From an uncultured Lachnospiraceae bacterium (GTDB lineage Bacteria; Bacillota; Clostridia; Lachnospirales; Lachnospiraceae), in assembly GCA_947053345.1 (NCBI GenBank), contig CAMRSM010000017.1, positions 24,001 through 88,000 of the forward strand: a DNA stretch of 64,000 nucleotides. Reading direction: 5' to 3'. Shown piece by piece: positions 1-9,243 of this stretch. The position numbers were made by a program, and so were the translations under genes. The notes under the pieces were generated by a model that saw only the letters and a list, made by a program, of their open reading frames with translations, was not told where the DNA came from and made no database searches. The number at the start of each line of letters is the position of its first letter. Position 1 is the first letter of the stretch.

Positions 1-790
1 TTCCCTTTGCTGCCGGATTGAAAGCGGAAATCCGTTTCTCGCCATCCAACAGGATCACGCTGTCACCAATCTCCGCGAGCACCACATTCGCCGCGACACG
101 GCTCAGGTCATAGTTCTGCCTGCCCCAAACACAGATCACCACAATCGACAAAATGATCGCCAAAGTCACCGGGCAGGGGTCATAGCCCTTGATCACCTTG
201 CAGCTATATAGGGTCAGCACCAACGAAGGAATTATACAAAGCACGATAAACGTGCGGTAATACATCGTATTTTTACGGTATGGCTGTTTATGTATCGCAT
301 ACAGCAATGCACAGATTGCCATAATGCATGGAATAGCGCAGCAAAAAACCACGAAAGCATAATATACCGGACCATATTCAAAGACATAATGGCTATAACC
401 GTCTTTCTCCGTAACAAACTCTTTCGCACTATAGAATAGTGTATGGTGGTTGTTTGTCCAAGCAAATCCAAAAACAACCATATTGATCACAGCCAGCCCG
501 CTTATCAGCCATTTGGGCGGTATCAGACCACAATAAGAAAAAACAAATTTTGCAAAAAATAAAACAACCCAGCAGGAACCCAGATACTGGAACTTAACCG
601 CCCAGAGGGATGCCTGCGGTTCACTTGCCCCGAGTTCCAGCAGGTAACCGGAACTTTGTACGATGATGCAGATCAGAAAAAATACCATCATCTGCTGTAC
701 ATTGGTCACATCCGTATGTAAGATCAAAATCAACGCGGAAAACGCCAATGCCAACCCTAAGATTTGTATAACAATCATAAATGAATGCAT
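1..790 (-). CDS. Membrane sensor with N-terminal 7TM domain (3' end cut by window)
   Basis: This reading frame is open from an ATG at 790 to the window edge, about 263 codons. A GGAGGAGG ribosome site lies just upstream. The translation has about seven hydrophobic segments in the first 210 residues, then begins a soluble stretch reading roughly NVVLAEIGDSVILLDGEKRI, which looks like the start of a PAS-type domain. The 7TM-plus-PAS layout is known from Clostridia histidine kinases and diguanylate cyclases. The output domain lies outside the window, so I cannot choose between them. A second ATG four codons in is an alternative start. Confidence 0.75.
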   Translation of the reverse strand, partial: MHSFMIVIQILGLALAFSALILILHTDVTNVQQMMVFFLICIIVQSSGYLLELGASEPQASLWAVKFQYLGSCWVVLFFAKFVFSYCGLIPPKWLISGLAVINMVVFGFAWTNNHHTLFYSAKEFVTEKDGYSHYVFEYGPVYYAFVVFCCAIPCIMAICALLYAIHKQPYRKNTMYYRTFIVLCIIPSLVLTLYSCKVIKGYDPCPVTLAIILSIVVICVWGRQNYDLSRVAANVVLAEIGDSVILLDGEKRISAFNPAAKG

Positions 791-880
791 AAGTTCTCCT
801 CCTCCGCCTCCCCATATACCAAAACCTTACGATTTGCCAGGGTCTGTGTCCTCCCTTCGGTCGGACTGCAAATCCGCGCC

Positions 881-906
881 GGTATAATGTCTTACGACAT
901 TATACC
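881..906. promoter_or_regulatory. Perfect 11-bp dyad containing TATAAT
   Basis: GGTATAATGTC and GACATTATACC flank a 4-nt loop. The dyad lies 90 bp upstream of the 7TM sensor gene and holds a TATAAT on each strand, so it may combine a promoter -10 element with an operator. No T-run makes it a convincing terminator. Confidence 0.4.
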
Positions 907-1010
907 ATAACTACCATTAAAATTGCGACCCTTTTTTCATCTTTTATGGAAATTCTTTAAACTTATACTGATGTTTCCCCGAAACCAACCTGATTTAAAA
1001 CATTTTTTAT

Positions 1011-1256
1011 TCAACACAGCAAAAACCGGGGACAAACCTCCACAGGTTCGTCCCCGGCTCTGACCCGCCATGTTATTTCATTTACAAATGTAAACATACC
1101 GGCAAGGTTTGACGCAAGTTCAACAAAATCATCCTGCCGCCTTGTAAAATACATGACAAAAGCCACCACCCCGCCCGGGCTCATCATCCCCCCAACTGCG
1201 CGTACAACCGCAAAACCGTATAATAGAACCTGGGTAACCAGTTCCAGGGTATGCAT
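1011..1256 (-). pseudogene. Remnant of an ABC exporter transmembrane domain
   Basis: The 81-residue frame resembles the last transmembrane helices of an ABC exporter permease domain, with a hydrophobic stretch followed by a VVAFVMYFTRRQDDFVELAS-like segment. There is no ATPase domain, no N-terminal membrane domain and no neighbouring ABC gene. The C-terminus drifts into unrelated sequence. I read it as a decayed fragment rather than a working small protein. No clear ribosome site was seen. The family call rests on pattern recognition alone. Confidence 0.45.
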
Positions 1257-1325
1257 GAAAATTTCTCCAAAATCTTAATAAACACCGTGATTTAAAATAG
1301 TTATACTGGGATTGGTACTCCTATT

Positions 1326-1973
1326 CTAATCCCGTATTATTGAATGACTGTGGATATAGAACTCCTCCTGACTTGGGCGGAATTCTTTTTTCATCGGTTC
1401 AAAATATCCATCAAATTTTTCTGCATCTGATTTTTCGAACCTATATGCCAAACTCTCCTGATACAACCATTTTTTCCCGTCAAGTGTTCCCGGAACCAAT
1501 TCTTTAACAAGCATTGCCGCAGGGCAGCTTCCATCTGCCGCACATATATTATATTTTTTGCAGCTTTTAAACCCACGGGATACATAATTAGCCGGATTTC
1601 CAAATATTACAATCGCTTTATATCCCAATTTAACTGCCCTGTCAAAACTAAATTCCAACAGCTTTCTGCTAATTCCCATACGCTGATAATCAGGATGTAC
1701 ACTAATTGGCCCGAAAGTAAGGATTGATAACTCATTCCTGTTTTCATCAACAAGCCTTGCCTTCGTATACATAACATTGCCAACAATTTCCCCATCCTCT
1801 GTTTCTGCAACAAAATCAAGTTCCGGAATAAAATCTTCGTGCCCACGCAAAACATGGGCTAAATAGTGTTCGTCGCAGCCGGGAACATGTACATTCCAAA
1901 ATGCTTTTCGTGTTAATATCTCAACTTCCCTGAAATCGCTCTCTCTTTCATTCCGTACGGTTATATTAAGCAT
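1326..1973 (-). CDS. GNAT family N-acetyltransferase
   Basis: A 215-residue protein of the GCN5-related acetyltransferase fold. The acetyl-CoA-binding region is visible around residues 85-115: a beta strand ending FGPISVHPDYQRMGISRKLL matches motif A (V-x-P-x-x-Q-R-x-G-I-x-x-x-L). It belongs with the YhbS-like group (COG3153 type), whose substrates are mostly unknown. The start at 1973 has an AGAGGAAA ribosome site. It appears monocistronic, with only the ABC remnant downstream. Confidence 0.85.
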   Translation of the reverse strand: MLNITVRNERESDFREVEILTRKAFWNVHVPGCDEHYLAHVLRGHEDFIPELDFVAETEDGEIVGNVMYTKARLVDENRNELSILTFGPISVHPDYQRMGISRKLLEFSFDRAVKLGYKAIVIFGNPANYVSRGFKSCKKYNICAADGSCPAAMLVKELVPGTLDGKKWLYQESLAYRFEKSDAEKFDGYFEPMKKEFRPSQEEFYIHSHSIIRD

Positions 1974-2048
1974 CCGCTGTTTCCTCTCAAAATTCCCGGT
2001 TTATAGACCCAACCAAAAATATTCGCCTGCTTCCCGCAGCCGCTTTCC

Positions 2049-3128
2049 CTACTTCACGGTTACTTTGCTGTATTTCCCCTGATTCAGCGCCTTATCCATC
2101 ACCCATACATAAACCACATCACCCTTTACAAGCTTTGCAGTCTTTACAGAAAACGTACCCTTGCTGCTGATCTTCCCGGTATAAATCTTATCCCCGACGC
2201 GGACAAATACCGTCGCGTTCTTCTCGCCGTTTCCGGTTACCTTCGTCGTTCCCGCCTTATAGACAAGCTTCGTCGGTTTTGCCGGCGGGGTGTTGTCCGT
2301 CTCCTTTAAAATCTCGGTGCGGAACGTGAAATCCGAGGAAGGCATCTGCCCCCTCCAGTTTACACCGAGAAAATAAGTCCCGGCCTTTAACGTGACCTTG
2401 TACACCTCCGACCATTCACCCGGCTTTGCAAGCTTTAACTCGGACACTCCTGCCGCCTTTGAGGTAATGTTCGTGCCTTTCGCGTCGTATACCCGCATGG
2501 AGCCTCCCGCGTAGCTCTCCGCCATATTCCCCTGCACGGCGAGTACCGTATCGTTCTCCAGGGTAAATTTTGTGTAGCGGGCAGCATACTTTTCATTGAG
2601 GTTGATCTTACAGTCCTTGCCGACCGTCAATGGAATCGGGTTGTCCATCGTTTTACCGTCCACGCCTTTGCCAAAGCCCCATGAAGTTGCCTGAAATGAG
2701 ATGGTCAGCACCTGGTCGCTGCTTAAGCGGTTCGGCGTACAGGTAAACATGACATAGTACGTTCCCGCGTCCACTGCGTCAAGTTCCCCTACTTTTTTCG
2801 AGCAGAGCTTGTCAGAATATACACCAAAAAATGCCCAGCTCAGGTTCGAATTTGTTCCTCCCTCCACATGGCCCGTGATCTCAACCTTGCTCGTCTCCTC
2901 CAGTGTAAAGGTAAAATAGCAATTTTTGTTTTTAACCTCTTCCACCTGAAACGAAACCTCACCCGGCACAAGCTCCACCGGCTTATCAACATTGTAGGAC
3001 AGCTTTTTGTACTGACCTTCTTCCTGTGCCCCGAAAACCGGTACGCTTCCCTGTGCCCCCGTGGACACTGCCATCACCGCAGCCAGCATCACCGCAGCCA
3101 GCTTTGAAAGTCTTGATACTTTCCTCAT
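2049..3128 (-). CDS. Secreted protein with C-terminal Ig-like domain
   Basis: About 359 residues. The start is set at the ATG at 3128, five bases after AAGGAGG; a TTG further upstream is in frame but overlaps that site. An N-terminal signal peptide (MRKVSRLSKLAAVMLAAVMA) ends near a VFGA-Q cleavage site. The middle is beta-rich with no family I recognise. The last 80 residues look like a bacterial Ig-like module opening with TPPAKPTKLVYKAGTTKVTG. No cell-wall sorting signal is present, so it is probably released or held by non-covalent contacts. Function unknown. Confidence 0.75.
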   Translation of the reverse strand: MRKVSRLSKLAAVMLAAVMAVSTGAQGSVPVFGAQEEGQYKKLSYNVDKPVELVPGEVSFQVEEVKNKNCYFTFTLEETSKVEITGHVEGGTNSNLSWAFFGVYSDKLCSKKVGELDAVDAGTYYVMFTCTPNRLSSDQVLTISFQATSWGFGKGVDGKTMDNPIPLTVGKDCKINLNEKYAARYTKFTLENDTVLAVQGNMAESYAGGSMRVYDAKGTNITSKAAGVSELKLAKPGEWSEVYKVTLKAGTYFLGVNWRGQMPSSDFTFRTEILKETDNTPPAKPTKLVYKAGTTKVTGNGEKNATVFVRVGDKIYTGKISSKGTFSVKTAKLVKGDVVYVWVMDKALNQGKYSKVTVK

Positions 3129-3342
3129 CACAACCTCCTTCTTCAAATACCCCTTGGTTCCATATCCCCTTTATGGCAGCATGCCCATACACTCCTGCCA
3201 TCATAACCATTATACAGGAAACTTAGAAATTTGTAAATATAGTTTTTCCAGCCATAATCTGGTAAACACATAAATACTCATTTTCTCCGGAATGCATCAC
3301 TCCATAAGAGAAACCGCTGTTTACCAAGAAAAAATCCCCTTC

Positions 3343-4719
3343 CTAATCCACCGCATTCCCTTCCTGCCTGCGCAACTTTTCCATCGTCTCCCACACCACC
3401 CCAAGCAGCCGGAAATCCTCCGTGTCCTGCGAAAGTTCCCACAGCCCCGCACCGGCAAGCCCATAGCGCCCGATAAGCCCGCATTTTACCCGGATGGAAC
3501 GCTCGTCCTCATAGCTGATAAATTTCCCCTCCCCATCCAGATAGGGCGACTGTGCGGTCTCGTCCCAGCCCGCCGTATATGCGGGGTTACCGAGATATTT
3601 CTCAAAAACCGTGCGGCAGTCCACATAGGTTTCCTCCGTACTGCTCTTGTCGATGGCTTTTCCCGGTCCTACATTTCCCGCCTCCACGACCGGCATCACA
3701 TATCCGTAAAACGGCAGCCCAAGCACCAGCTGGTTTGCCGCAAGCCCTCCCCCCAGATAAGTCTTTACAATGGCATTGAGGGAATATACCCTGCCCGGCG
3801 CAGCACCGCTGTTGCCATAATCCCCGATCTCCTGTTCCCCCGGTGCGTACAGCGGCGCGTTAAAGCCCGCCGTCTCGTTCCACGGACCGTAAAGGTTATA
3901 ACCCATAATAAACACATAATCGAGGTAAGGTCCCACTGCGGCATAATCAATCCCCCTCAGCGTCCCCACATCCGCCGCGCCGGCAAGCGAAAGGCTGTAA
4001 TGTTTCCCCGTCCTCTCCCCAAGTGCATCCAGATGATAGCGCAGGCAGTATATCAGCCTTGTAAAACCCGCCGTTTCCTGTTCCGTCTGCGGAAATTCCC
4101 AATCCAGGTCAATACCGTCAAAATCGTATTCTTCCAAAAAGTCGGCACATCCCCCGGCAAAAACCGCAATCCCCTCATCCTGCGCGCACATCGGGGCGAA
4201 ATACCGGTCTCCTCCCGCACCGCCAACCGAGAGTACCAGTTTCAGACCGGGATTTTGCTGCCGCAGCCGGACGAGCGCACGCAGATTATCCTCGTGTGCC
4301 GCAATATCGTCCGCGAACGGCACGTAGTTCTCCGTCGTCTCAGCAAAAGCGTAATGGATATGGGTCAGCATGGACGCGTCAATTCCGTCCACCTGTAATT
4401 TACTGCTGTCATACTGCGCCCATGACGGATAATAAGCAATCACATACTCCCCGGCCTGCTTCGCAAAATATTCCTCCGCCACCGGGGTTGCCTGCACACT
4501 CGTGACATTCTGCGGTCCCGTGATGCTTTCCATCGCCACCTCCCACTCCCTGACACTATCTGCGGCTTTCTCCCCAAGCGCTGTCCCCTGCCGCAGGGCG
4601 GCCGCATTTTCCGCACCGGGCAACAGGGCAGGATCTTCGTTTCCTGCTTTGCCGCAGGAGGCAGTACAGGAAATAGCTGCCGCCAGTAAAACGGTCTTTC
4701 CTATCACACCTCGTCCCAT
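3343..4719 (-). CDS. GH18 glycoside hydrolase lipoprotein (chitinase-like)
   Basis: A 458-residue protein with a lipoprotein-type leader ending TASC near residue 22, followed by a GH18 TIM barrel. The catalytic signature DGIDLDWEFP carries the DxxDxDxE acid, and the upstream SVGGAGG strand is also typical. The family cleaves beta-1,4-N-acetylglucosamine links in chitin, chitooligosaccharides or peptidoglycan-like glycans through substrate-assisted catalysis. It ends 17 bp before the MATE gene region begins on the same strand. A second GH18 protein with a binding module lies at 41996-43624. Substrate is inferred only. Confidence 0.88.
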   Translation of the reverse strand: MGRGVIGKTVLLAAAISCTASCGKAGNEDPALLPGAENAAALRQGTALGEKAADSVREWEVAMESITGPQNVTSVQATPVAEEYFAKQAGEYVIAYYPSWAQYDSSKLQVDGIDASMLTHIHYAFAETTENYVPFADDIAAHEDNLRALVRLRQQNPGLKLVLSVGGAGGDRYFAPMCAQDEGIAVFAGGCADFLEEYDFDGIDLDWEFPQTEQETAGFTRLIYCLRYHLDALGERTGKHYSLSLAGAADVGTLRGIDYAAVGPYLDYVFIMGYNLYGPWNETAGFNAPLYAPGEQEIGDYGNSGAAPGRVYSLNAIVKTYLGGGLAANQLVLGLPFYGYVMPVVEAGNVGPGKAIDKSSTEETYVDCRTVFEKYLGNPAYTAGWDETAQSPYLDGEGKFISYEDERSIRVKCGLIGRYGLAGAGLWELSQDTEDFRLLGVVWETMEKLRRQEGNAVD

Positions 4720-4736
4720 TCTTCACGCCCCTTTCC

Positions 4737-6065
4737 TCAATAGTGATATTTCTTTCTCAGCCCTGCCAAAAATGCGGCTGTCACAAGCACTGACAAAACT
4801 TCCGCCGCCACCACTGACAGCCAGATGCCGTCAAGCTTTAGGAATACCGGGAAGATGAGAACCGCTGCGACCTGAAATACCAGCGTCCGCAAAAACGAGA
4901 TCAGCGCGGAAACCAACCCGTTGTTTAACGCCGTAAAAAACGCCGAACCATAAATATTGATGCCTGCGAGCAGAAACATAAAAGAGCAGATACGGAATGC
5001 CCGGCAAGTCATTTCCAAAAGCCCCTCGTCATAACCGACAAAAACTTTTGAAAGCGGCAGGGCAAGTAACTGCGCCAGCGTAAACATCACAGCCGAAAAC
5101 GCCAGGATGACCACCGTGCTCTTCCTTCTCAGGCTCTTTAACTCCGCATGGTTTTCCGCCCCATAATGGTAGCTGACAATCGGCGCGCTGCCAATCCCGA
5201 TGCCGATAAAAATTGCAAGAAAAACGAAATTGACATACATCAGCACCCCATAAGCCGCCACACCGTCCTCCCCCGCAAATTTCATTAACTGCGCATTGTA
5301 GAGCATGCTCACGAGCGACATGGAGAGGTTCGACATCATTTCCGAGGAGCCGTTGGTGCACGCCCGCAGCAGAACCCTGCCCTTGATCCTGCTTTTGACC
5401 AGGCGCAGGATACTTCCGTTTGGACGCAGGAAATAAAAGAACGGTATCAGGCCCCCAAGCATCTGGCTGGCAGCCGTCGCAAGCGCAGCCCCGGCAATGC
5501 CCCACCGAAACACGGCGACAAAAAGCGCGTCCAGCGCCATGTTTGCAACCCCGGCAACTACCGTGACCAAAAGCCCCAGCTGCGGCTTCTCCGCCGCCAC
5601 GAAAAAGCTCTGGAATTCATTTTGCAGGATGAACGCCGTCAGCGCAGCCAGGATGATCCGCCCGTAAAGAACACAGTCCTCGATCATTTCCCCTTCCGCG
5701 CCAAGCGCCGCCGCGACCGGACGCAGGAATACAATACCCAGCGCACTGAACAGGATACCCAATCCAATGGAAGAATAAATCAGCTGGGAGAAAATCTTTT
5801 GTGCTTTCTCCTTCTTCCCCTCCCCCATCGTTTTTGATACAAGTGCACTCCCGCCCGTGCCAAACATAAAGCCGATCGTCCCGAGGATCATCAGGAACGG
5901 CATAATTAAATTGACCGCCGCAAACTGCGTTTTCCCCGCATAGTTTGAGACAAAAAAGCCGTCCACCACACCGTAGATGGATGTGAACACCATCATCACG
6001 ATGGATGGCATGGTAAACCGCAGCAGCTTGCGGTACGAAAAATGTTCCGATAATTGAATATTCAT
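4737..6065 (-). CDS. MATE family efflux transporter
   Basis: About 442 residues with around twelve hydrophobic helices in the two-half arrangement of the multidrug and toxin extrusion family, opening YRKLLRFTMPSIVMMVFTSI. MATE proteins expel cationic compounds using a sodium or proton gradient. The start at 6065 follows GAGGTGCAAGT; the frame extends further upstream without a better site. It lies 73 bp after the marR gene on the same strand, so the two are probably co-transcribed, with MarR repressing both. Confidence 0.9.
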   Translation of the reverse strand: MNIQLSEHFSYRKLLRFTMPSIVMMVFTSIYGVVDGFFVSNYAGKTQFAAVNLIMPFLMILGTIGFMFGTGGSALVSKTMGEGKKEKAQKIFSQLIYSSIGLGILFSALGIVFLRPVAAALGAEGEMIEDCVLYGRIILAALTAFILQNEFQSFFVAAEKPQLGLLVTVVAGVANMALDALFVAVFRWGIAGAALATAASQMLGGLIPFFYFLRPNGSILRLVKSRIKGRVLLRACTNGSSEMMSNLSMSLVSMLYNAQLMKFAGEDGVAAYGVLMYVNFVFLAIFIGIGIGSAPIVSYHYGAENHAELKSLRRKSTVVILAFSAVMFTLAQLLALPLSKVFVGYDEGLLEMTCRAFRICSFMFLLAGINIYGSAFFTALNNGLVSALISFLRTLVFQVAAVLIFPVFLKLDGIWLSVVAAEVLSVLVTAAFLAGLRKKYHY

Positions 6066-6138
6066 ACTTGCACCTCTTCCCTGCATAGTTACAGTTCTTC
6101 CCATGATTTCGCAAAAAATTCGGGAAATACCTGTTAAC

Positions 6139-6576
6139 TCAAAGCCTTTTTACCTTTTCTTTTAAATCATTTAAGTATTTTGACAGCAGGCGCAGGTACT
6201 GCTCGCGCTCCTCCCTCTCCCAGCCGTCAAAAATCGCATTTTCCATCTCGATCACCCTCTGCGCGGTCGCCTCCGTAAGCGCCCTGCCATCCCTGGTCAG
6301 GCAGACCAGCTTATCCCTGCCGTTTTTTGCCTCAAGAAAAACAATCCCATCCTCCACCAGCTTTTTTACCGCCGAGTGAATGGTCTGCCTGCTGCTCCCC
6401 GATAACCTTGCCACATCACAAAGCGGGCAGCGGTCGCCCGCCACACACAGCGTATACAGTATTTTCATGGCTCCGTCCGAAACCCCAAGCCGGACAGCCG
6501 CATCGTGGTATACCTCGTCGATCTCGCTTGTAAGGTAATTTAACCGTTCCATGTCCTCACTAAAATAATCGCCCAT
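6139..6576 (-). CDS. MarR family transcriptional regulator
   Basis: A 145-residue winged-helix protein. The recognition region reads LCDVARLSGSSRQTIHSAVK, followed by a wing around GIVFLEAKNGRDKLVCLT, as in MarR dimers that leave DNA when a ligand binds. The ATG at 6576 follows GAGGAGG. It is first in an operon with the MATE pump. Two related 16-bp sites flank its predicted -10 element just upstream, which supports autorepression. Confidence 0.9.
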   Translation of the reverse strand: MGDYFSEDMERLNYLTSEIDEVYHDAAVRLGVSDGAMKILYTLCVAGDRCPLCDVARLSGSSRQTIHSAVKKLVEDGIVFLEAKNGRDKLVCLTRDGRALTEATAQRVIEMENAIFDGWEREEREQYLRLLSKYLNDLKEKVKRL

Positions 6577-6623
6577 CGCTTCCTCCTCTTAAGCCTGTCT
6601 GCATAATCTGGCTGCCGCCAAAT

Positions 6624-6665
6624 GTCCGAAATCAGACAATTGGATTATAGTCCGATTTCAGACAA
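6624..6665 (-). promoter_or_regulatory. Probable MarR operator pair around the marR promoter
   Basis: GTCCGAAATCAGACAA (6624-6639) and GTCCGATTTCAGACAA (6650-6665) are two near-identical, partly palindromic sites 26 bp apart. The minus-strand -10 element CTATAATCC lies between them. The placement would let the upstream MarR protein block its own promoter. The rest of 6577-6947 is AT-rich and leads into the DUF1538 gene. Confidence 0.6.
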
Positions 6666-6947
6666 ATGTCAATTCGATATTCCTTAAGAATTTCCAATTA
6701 TTTTCTTAATTTTTTCGTTTTTCTAAAATTTTTCTTGTGTTCCGACCATAGTTTCCTGTATGATATTATCAAATCCTTTCCATTTTGCCCCGACATTCCA
6801 TGCACGGATTTGGCCGGGAACAAATGGATTTCTGCATATCACACTTGCAGTCATGGCGGAGTACTTCGCTTCCGTTCCGTTTTCACACTCTATATATTTA
6901 CATATACGGCATTTTGGTAACCGAACATATAACAGGAGGTTTTGCCT

Positions 6948-8471
6948 ATGAATCCAAAACTAAAAGAAAAAATCCTTGAATCACTCTCGGCAGTCCTTCC
7001 AATCACCGGGATTGTCCTGCTTTTAAGCATCTTTCTGGTGCCGCTTGGCACCGGGGCCATCGTGATGTTTTTTGTCGGAGCAGTTTTATTGATCGTCGGG
7101 ATGGGAATGTTCCAGCTCGGCGCGGAAATGGCGATGAGCCCGCTCGGCGAAGGTATCGGCGTACAGATCTCAAAGTCAAAACACCTGATTTTTGTCGCGC
7201 TTATCAGCCTGTTGATGGGCGTGTTAATCACCATGGCGGAACCCGACCTGCAGGTACTCTCCGACCAGGTGCCTGCCGTCCCGAACGCCACCCTGATTTT
7301 TACCGTCGCACTCGGTGTCGGGATTTTCCTGGCATTCGCCGTACTGCGTATTATTTTAAAAATCAACCTCGCCTATCTTTTGATGGGGTTATATCTGGTT
7401 CTGATCGTCCTGTCCTTTTTCGTGCCGAAAGATTTCCTCGCCGTCGCCTTCGATTCCGGCGGTGTTACCACGGGTCCCATCACCGTCCCGTTTATTATGG
7501 CGATGGGTGTCGGCCTGTCCTCCGTGCGCGCGGATAAGGATGCGGCAAACGACAGCTTCGGTCTGGTAGCGCTCTCGAGCATCGGCCCGATCCTTTCCGT
7601 CCTGCTGCTCGGCTGCTTTTTCCACCCGCAGGATGCCGCCTATTCCGAAACGGCCGTCCCGGATGTTGCCACAATGCAGGATGTAATGGTTTCCTTTGCG
7701 GCACAGCTCCCGCACTACGCGAGGGAAGTGCTGATATCCATCGTGCCGATCGCCGCAATGTTCTTAGTATTCCAGCTTGTCAGCCGCCGCTACCAGCACC
7801 GCCAGAAACTGCGTATCGCTGTGGGCTTTGGCTATACTTACACGGGCCTGGTACTCTTTTTGTGCGGCGTTAACGTTGGTTTCGCCCCGGTCGGGAGCCT
7901 GATCGGCCATGACCTCGCCGGCACGAGCCAAAAATGGCTGCTCGTCCCGATCGGCATGCTGATCGGTTACTATATCGTCAAAGCCGAGCCTGCCATCCAG
8001 ATTTTAAACCGCCAGGTACAGTCCGTGACAAACGGCATGGTATCCGCAAAGGCGATGAACCACTGCCTTTCCATCGGCGTATCCGTTTCCGTCGGGCTCT
8101 CGATGCTTCGGGTGTTGACCGGAATCTCCATCGCATTCATTGTGATTCCCGGGTATGTCCTGGCACTTGCAATGTCGAAATTCGTCCCGAAAATCTTTGT
8201 CGGTATTGCTTTCGACTCCGGCGGTGTGGCGAGCGGCCCGATGACTTCCACCTTCCTGCTGCCGCTGTGCATCGGCGCTTGTGAAATGCTCGGGGGCAAT
8301 ATTATGACGGACGCGTTCGGCGTGGTCGCCTTAGTTGCCTTAACCCCGCTAATTGCCGTGCAGATCATGGGTCTGCAATACCAGTTCAAGCTCGCAAAGC
8401 GCCAGAAGAACATGGCTCCGGAATATCTGTTGCCGGAGGACAGCGACGAGATCATCGAGCTCGAAGGTTAA
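6948..8471 (+). CDS. DUF1538 family integral membrane protein
   Basis: A 507-residue hydrophobic protein with two homologous halves, as is usual for DUF1538. The repeated signature appears as GIGVQISKSKH plus AFDSGGVTTGPITVPF in the first half and AFDSGGVASGPMTSTFLLPL in the second. A transporter role is suspected for the family, but the substrate is not known. The start is the ATG at 6948, eight bases after AGGAGG; a TTG two codons earlier lacks spacing. It is followed at 53 bp by a PII-like gene, which suggests regulation by nucleotide or nitrogen status. Confidence 0.85.
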   Translation: MNPKLKEKILESLSAVLPITGIVLLLSIFLVPLGTGAIVMFFVGAVLLIVGMGMFQLGAEMAMSPLGEGIGVQISKSKHLIFVALISLLMGVLITMAEPDLQVLSDQVPAVPNATLIFTVALGVGIFLAFAVLRIILKINLAYLLMGLYLVLIVLSFFVPKDFLAVAFDSGGVTTGPITVPFIMAMGVGLSSVRADKDAANDSFGLVALSSIGPILSVLLLGCFFHPQDAAYSETAVPDVATMQDVMVSFAAQLPHYAREVLISIVPIAAMFLVFQLVSRRYQHRQKLRIAVGFGYTYTGLVLFLCGVNVGFAPVGSLIGHDLAGTSQKWLLVPIGMLIGYYIVKAEPAIQILNRQVQSVTNGMVSAKAMNHCLSIGVSVSVGLSMLRVLTGISIAFIVIPGYVLALAMSKFVPKIFVGIAFDSGGVASGPMTSTFLLPLCIGACEMLGGNIMTDAFGVVALVALTPLIAVQIMGLQYQFKLAKRQKNMAPEYLLPEDSDEIIELEG

Positions 8472-8481
8472 AATATTTTGA

Positions 8482-8497
8482 TGCCGCCAGGGCGGCA
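8482..8497 (+). other. Small intercistronic hairpin before the PII-like gene
   Basis: TGCCGCC and GGCGGCA pair across a two-base gap, followed by AGAATAAAAG and the next ribosome site. A similar short GC hairpin followed by AGAATAAGAG occurs at 31846-31860. It may stabilise mRNA or weaken transcription between cistrons. Confidence 0.35.
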
Positions 8498-8524
8498 GAA
8501 TAAAAGGGAAGAGAGGCAAACATC

Positions 8525-9232
8525 ATGGAACCGGAAAAACGAAATTATTCATTTCGCATTTTAATGCTGATCACCAACCCACAACTTGCCAAAAAGGCCG
8601 CCAAGCTCTTTGCGGACGGTGCCATGCCAATGCATTACAAACTCCACGCAATGGGGACGGCATCCAGCGAGATGATGGATATTCTTGGGCTTGGGAGCAT
8701 TGGCAAACATCTTTTAGTCAGCATCCTGCCGAAACCTTTTGCCGACGAAATGCTGCGCAAACTGCGCAAAGCACTAAAAATCGGAACCCTGGACAGCGGG
8801 ATCGCATTTACAATGCCGATCTCCGGGGCAAACAATTATATTGTCCGGATGCTTGGGCAGATTGGCGGGAAAGAAAAAGAGGCTGCGGAAAGAAAGGAAA
8901 AAACAACCATGGCAGAATTAAAACATGTGATGATCGCTTCGATCGTAAACCAGGGATACAGCGAGGAAGTTATGAACGCGGCGAGAGCCGCCGGCGCGGC
9001 GGGCGGCTCCGTCCTTCACAGCAGGCTTGTCGAAAATGAGCAGGCAACGGAATTCTGGGGGCTTAGTGTGCAGGAGGAAAAGGAAATCATCCTGATTCTT
9101 GCCAACGCGGAAAATAAGCTTGCCATCATGCAGGCAATCAGCGATTCCTGCGGGATACGCAGCGACGCGAAGGGAATTGTTGTTTCCCTGCCGATCGACG
9201 CGGTGATCGGGTTAAACGATGAGGAAATCTGA
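8525..9232 (+). CDS. PII-like nitrogen-regulator-family protein, tandem domain
   Basis: A 235-residue protein with two related alpha/beta halves joined by a charged linker (EKEAAERKEKTTMAELKH). The second half reads like a PII signal protein: MIASIVNQGYSEEVMNAARA, then AAGAAGGSVLHSR, ending GIVVSLPIDAVIGL. The classical PII T-loop tyrosine is not evident. Canonical PII proteins are about 112 residues, so this is a double-length version. It follows the DUF1538 gene closely and probably senses an adenylyl-nucleotide-type ligand and gates that protein. Confidence 0.7.
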   Translation: MEPEKRNYSFRILMLITNPQLAKKAAKLFADGAMPMHYKLHAMGTASSEMMDILGLGSIGKHLLVSILPKPFADEMLRKLRKALKIGTLDSGIAFTMPISGANNYIVRMLGQIGGKEKEAAERKEKTTMAELKHVMIASIVNQGYSEEVMNAARAAGAAGGSVLHSRLVENEQATEFWGLSVQEEKEIILILANAENKLAIMQAISDSCGIRSDAKGIVVSLPIDAVIGLNDEEI

Positions 9233-9243
9233 AACCGCAGCTT

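Noticed and set aside
3292..4398. Long plus-strand open frame of 368 codons
   Set aside because: It lies entirely antisense to the GH18 gene, has a basic, Pro/Arg-rich composition and no ribosome site. It is a shadow of GC-rich coding sequence.
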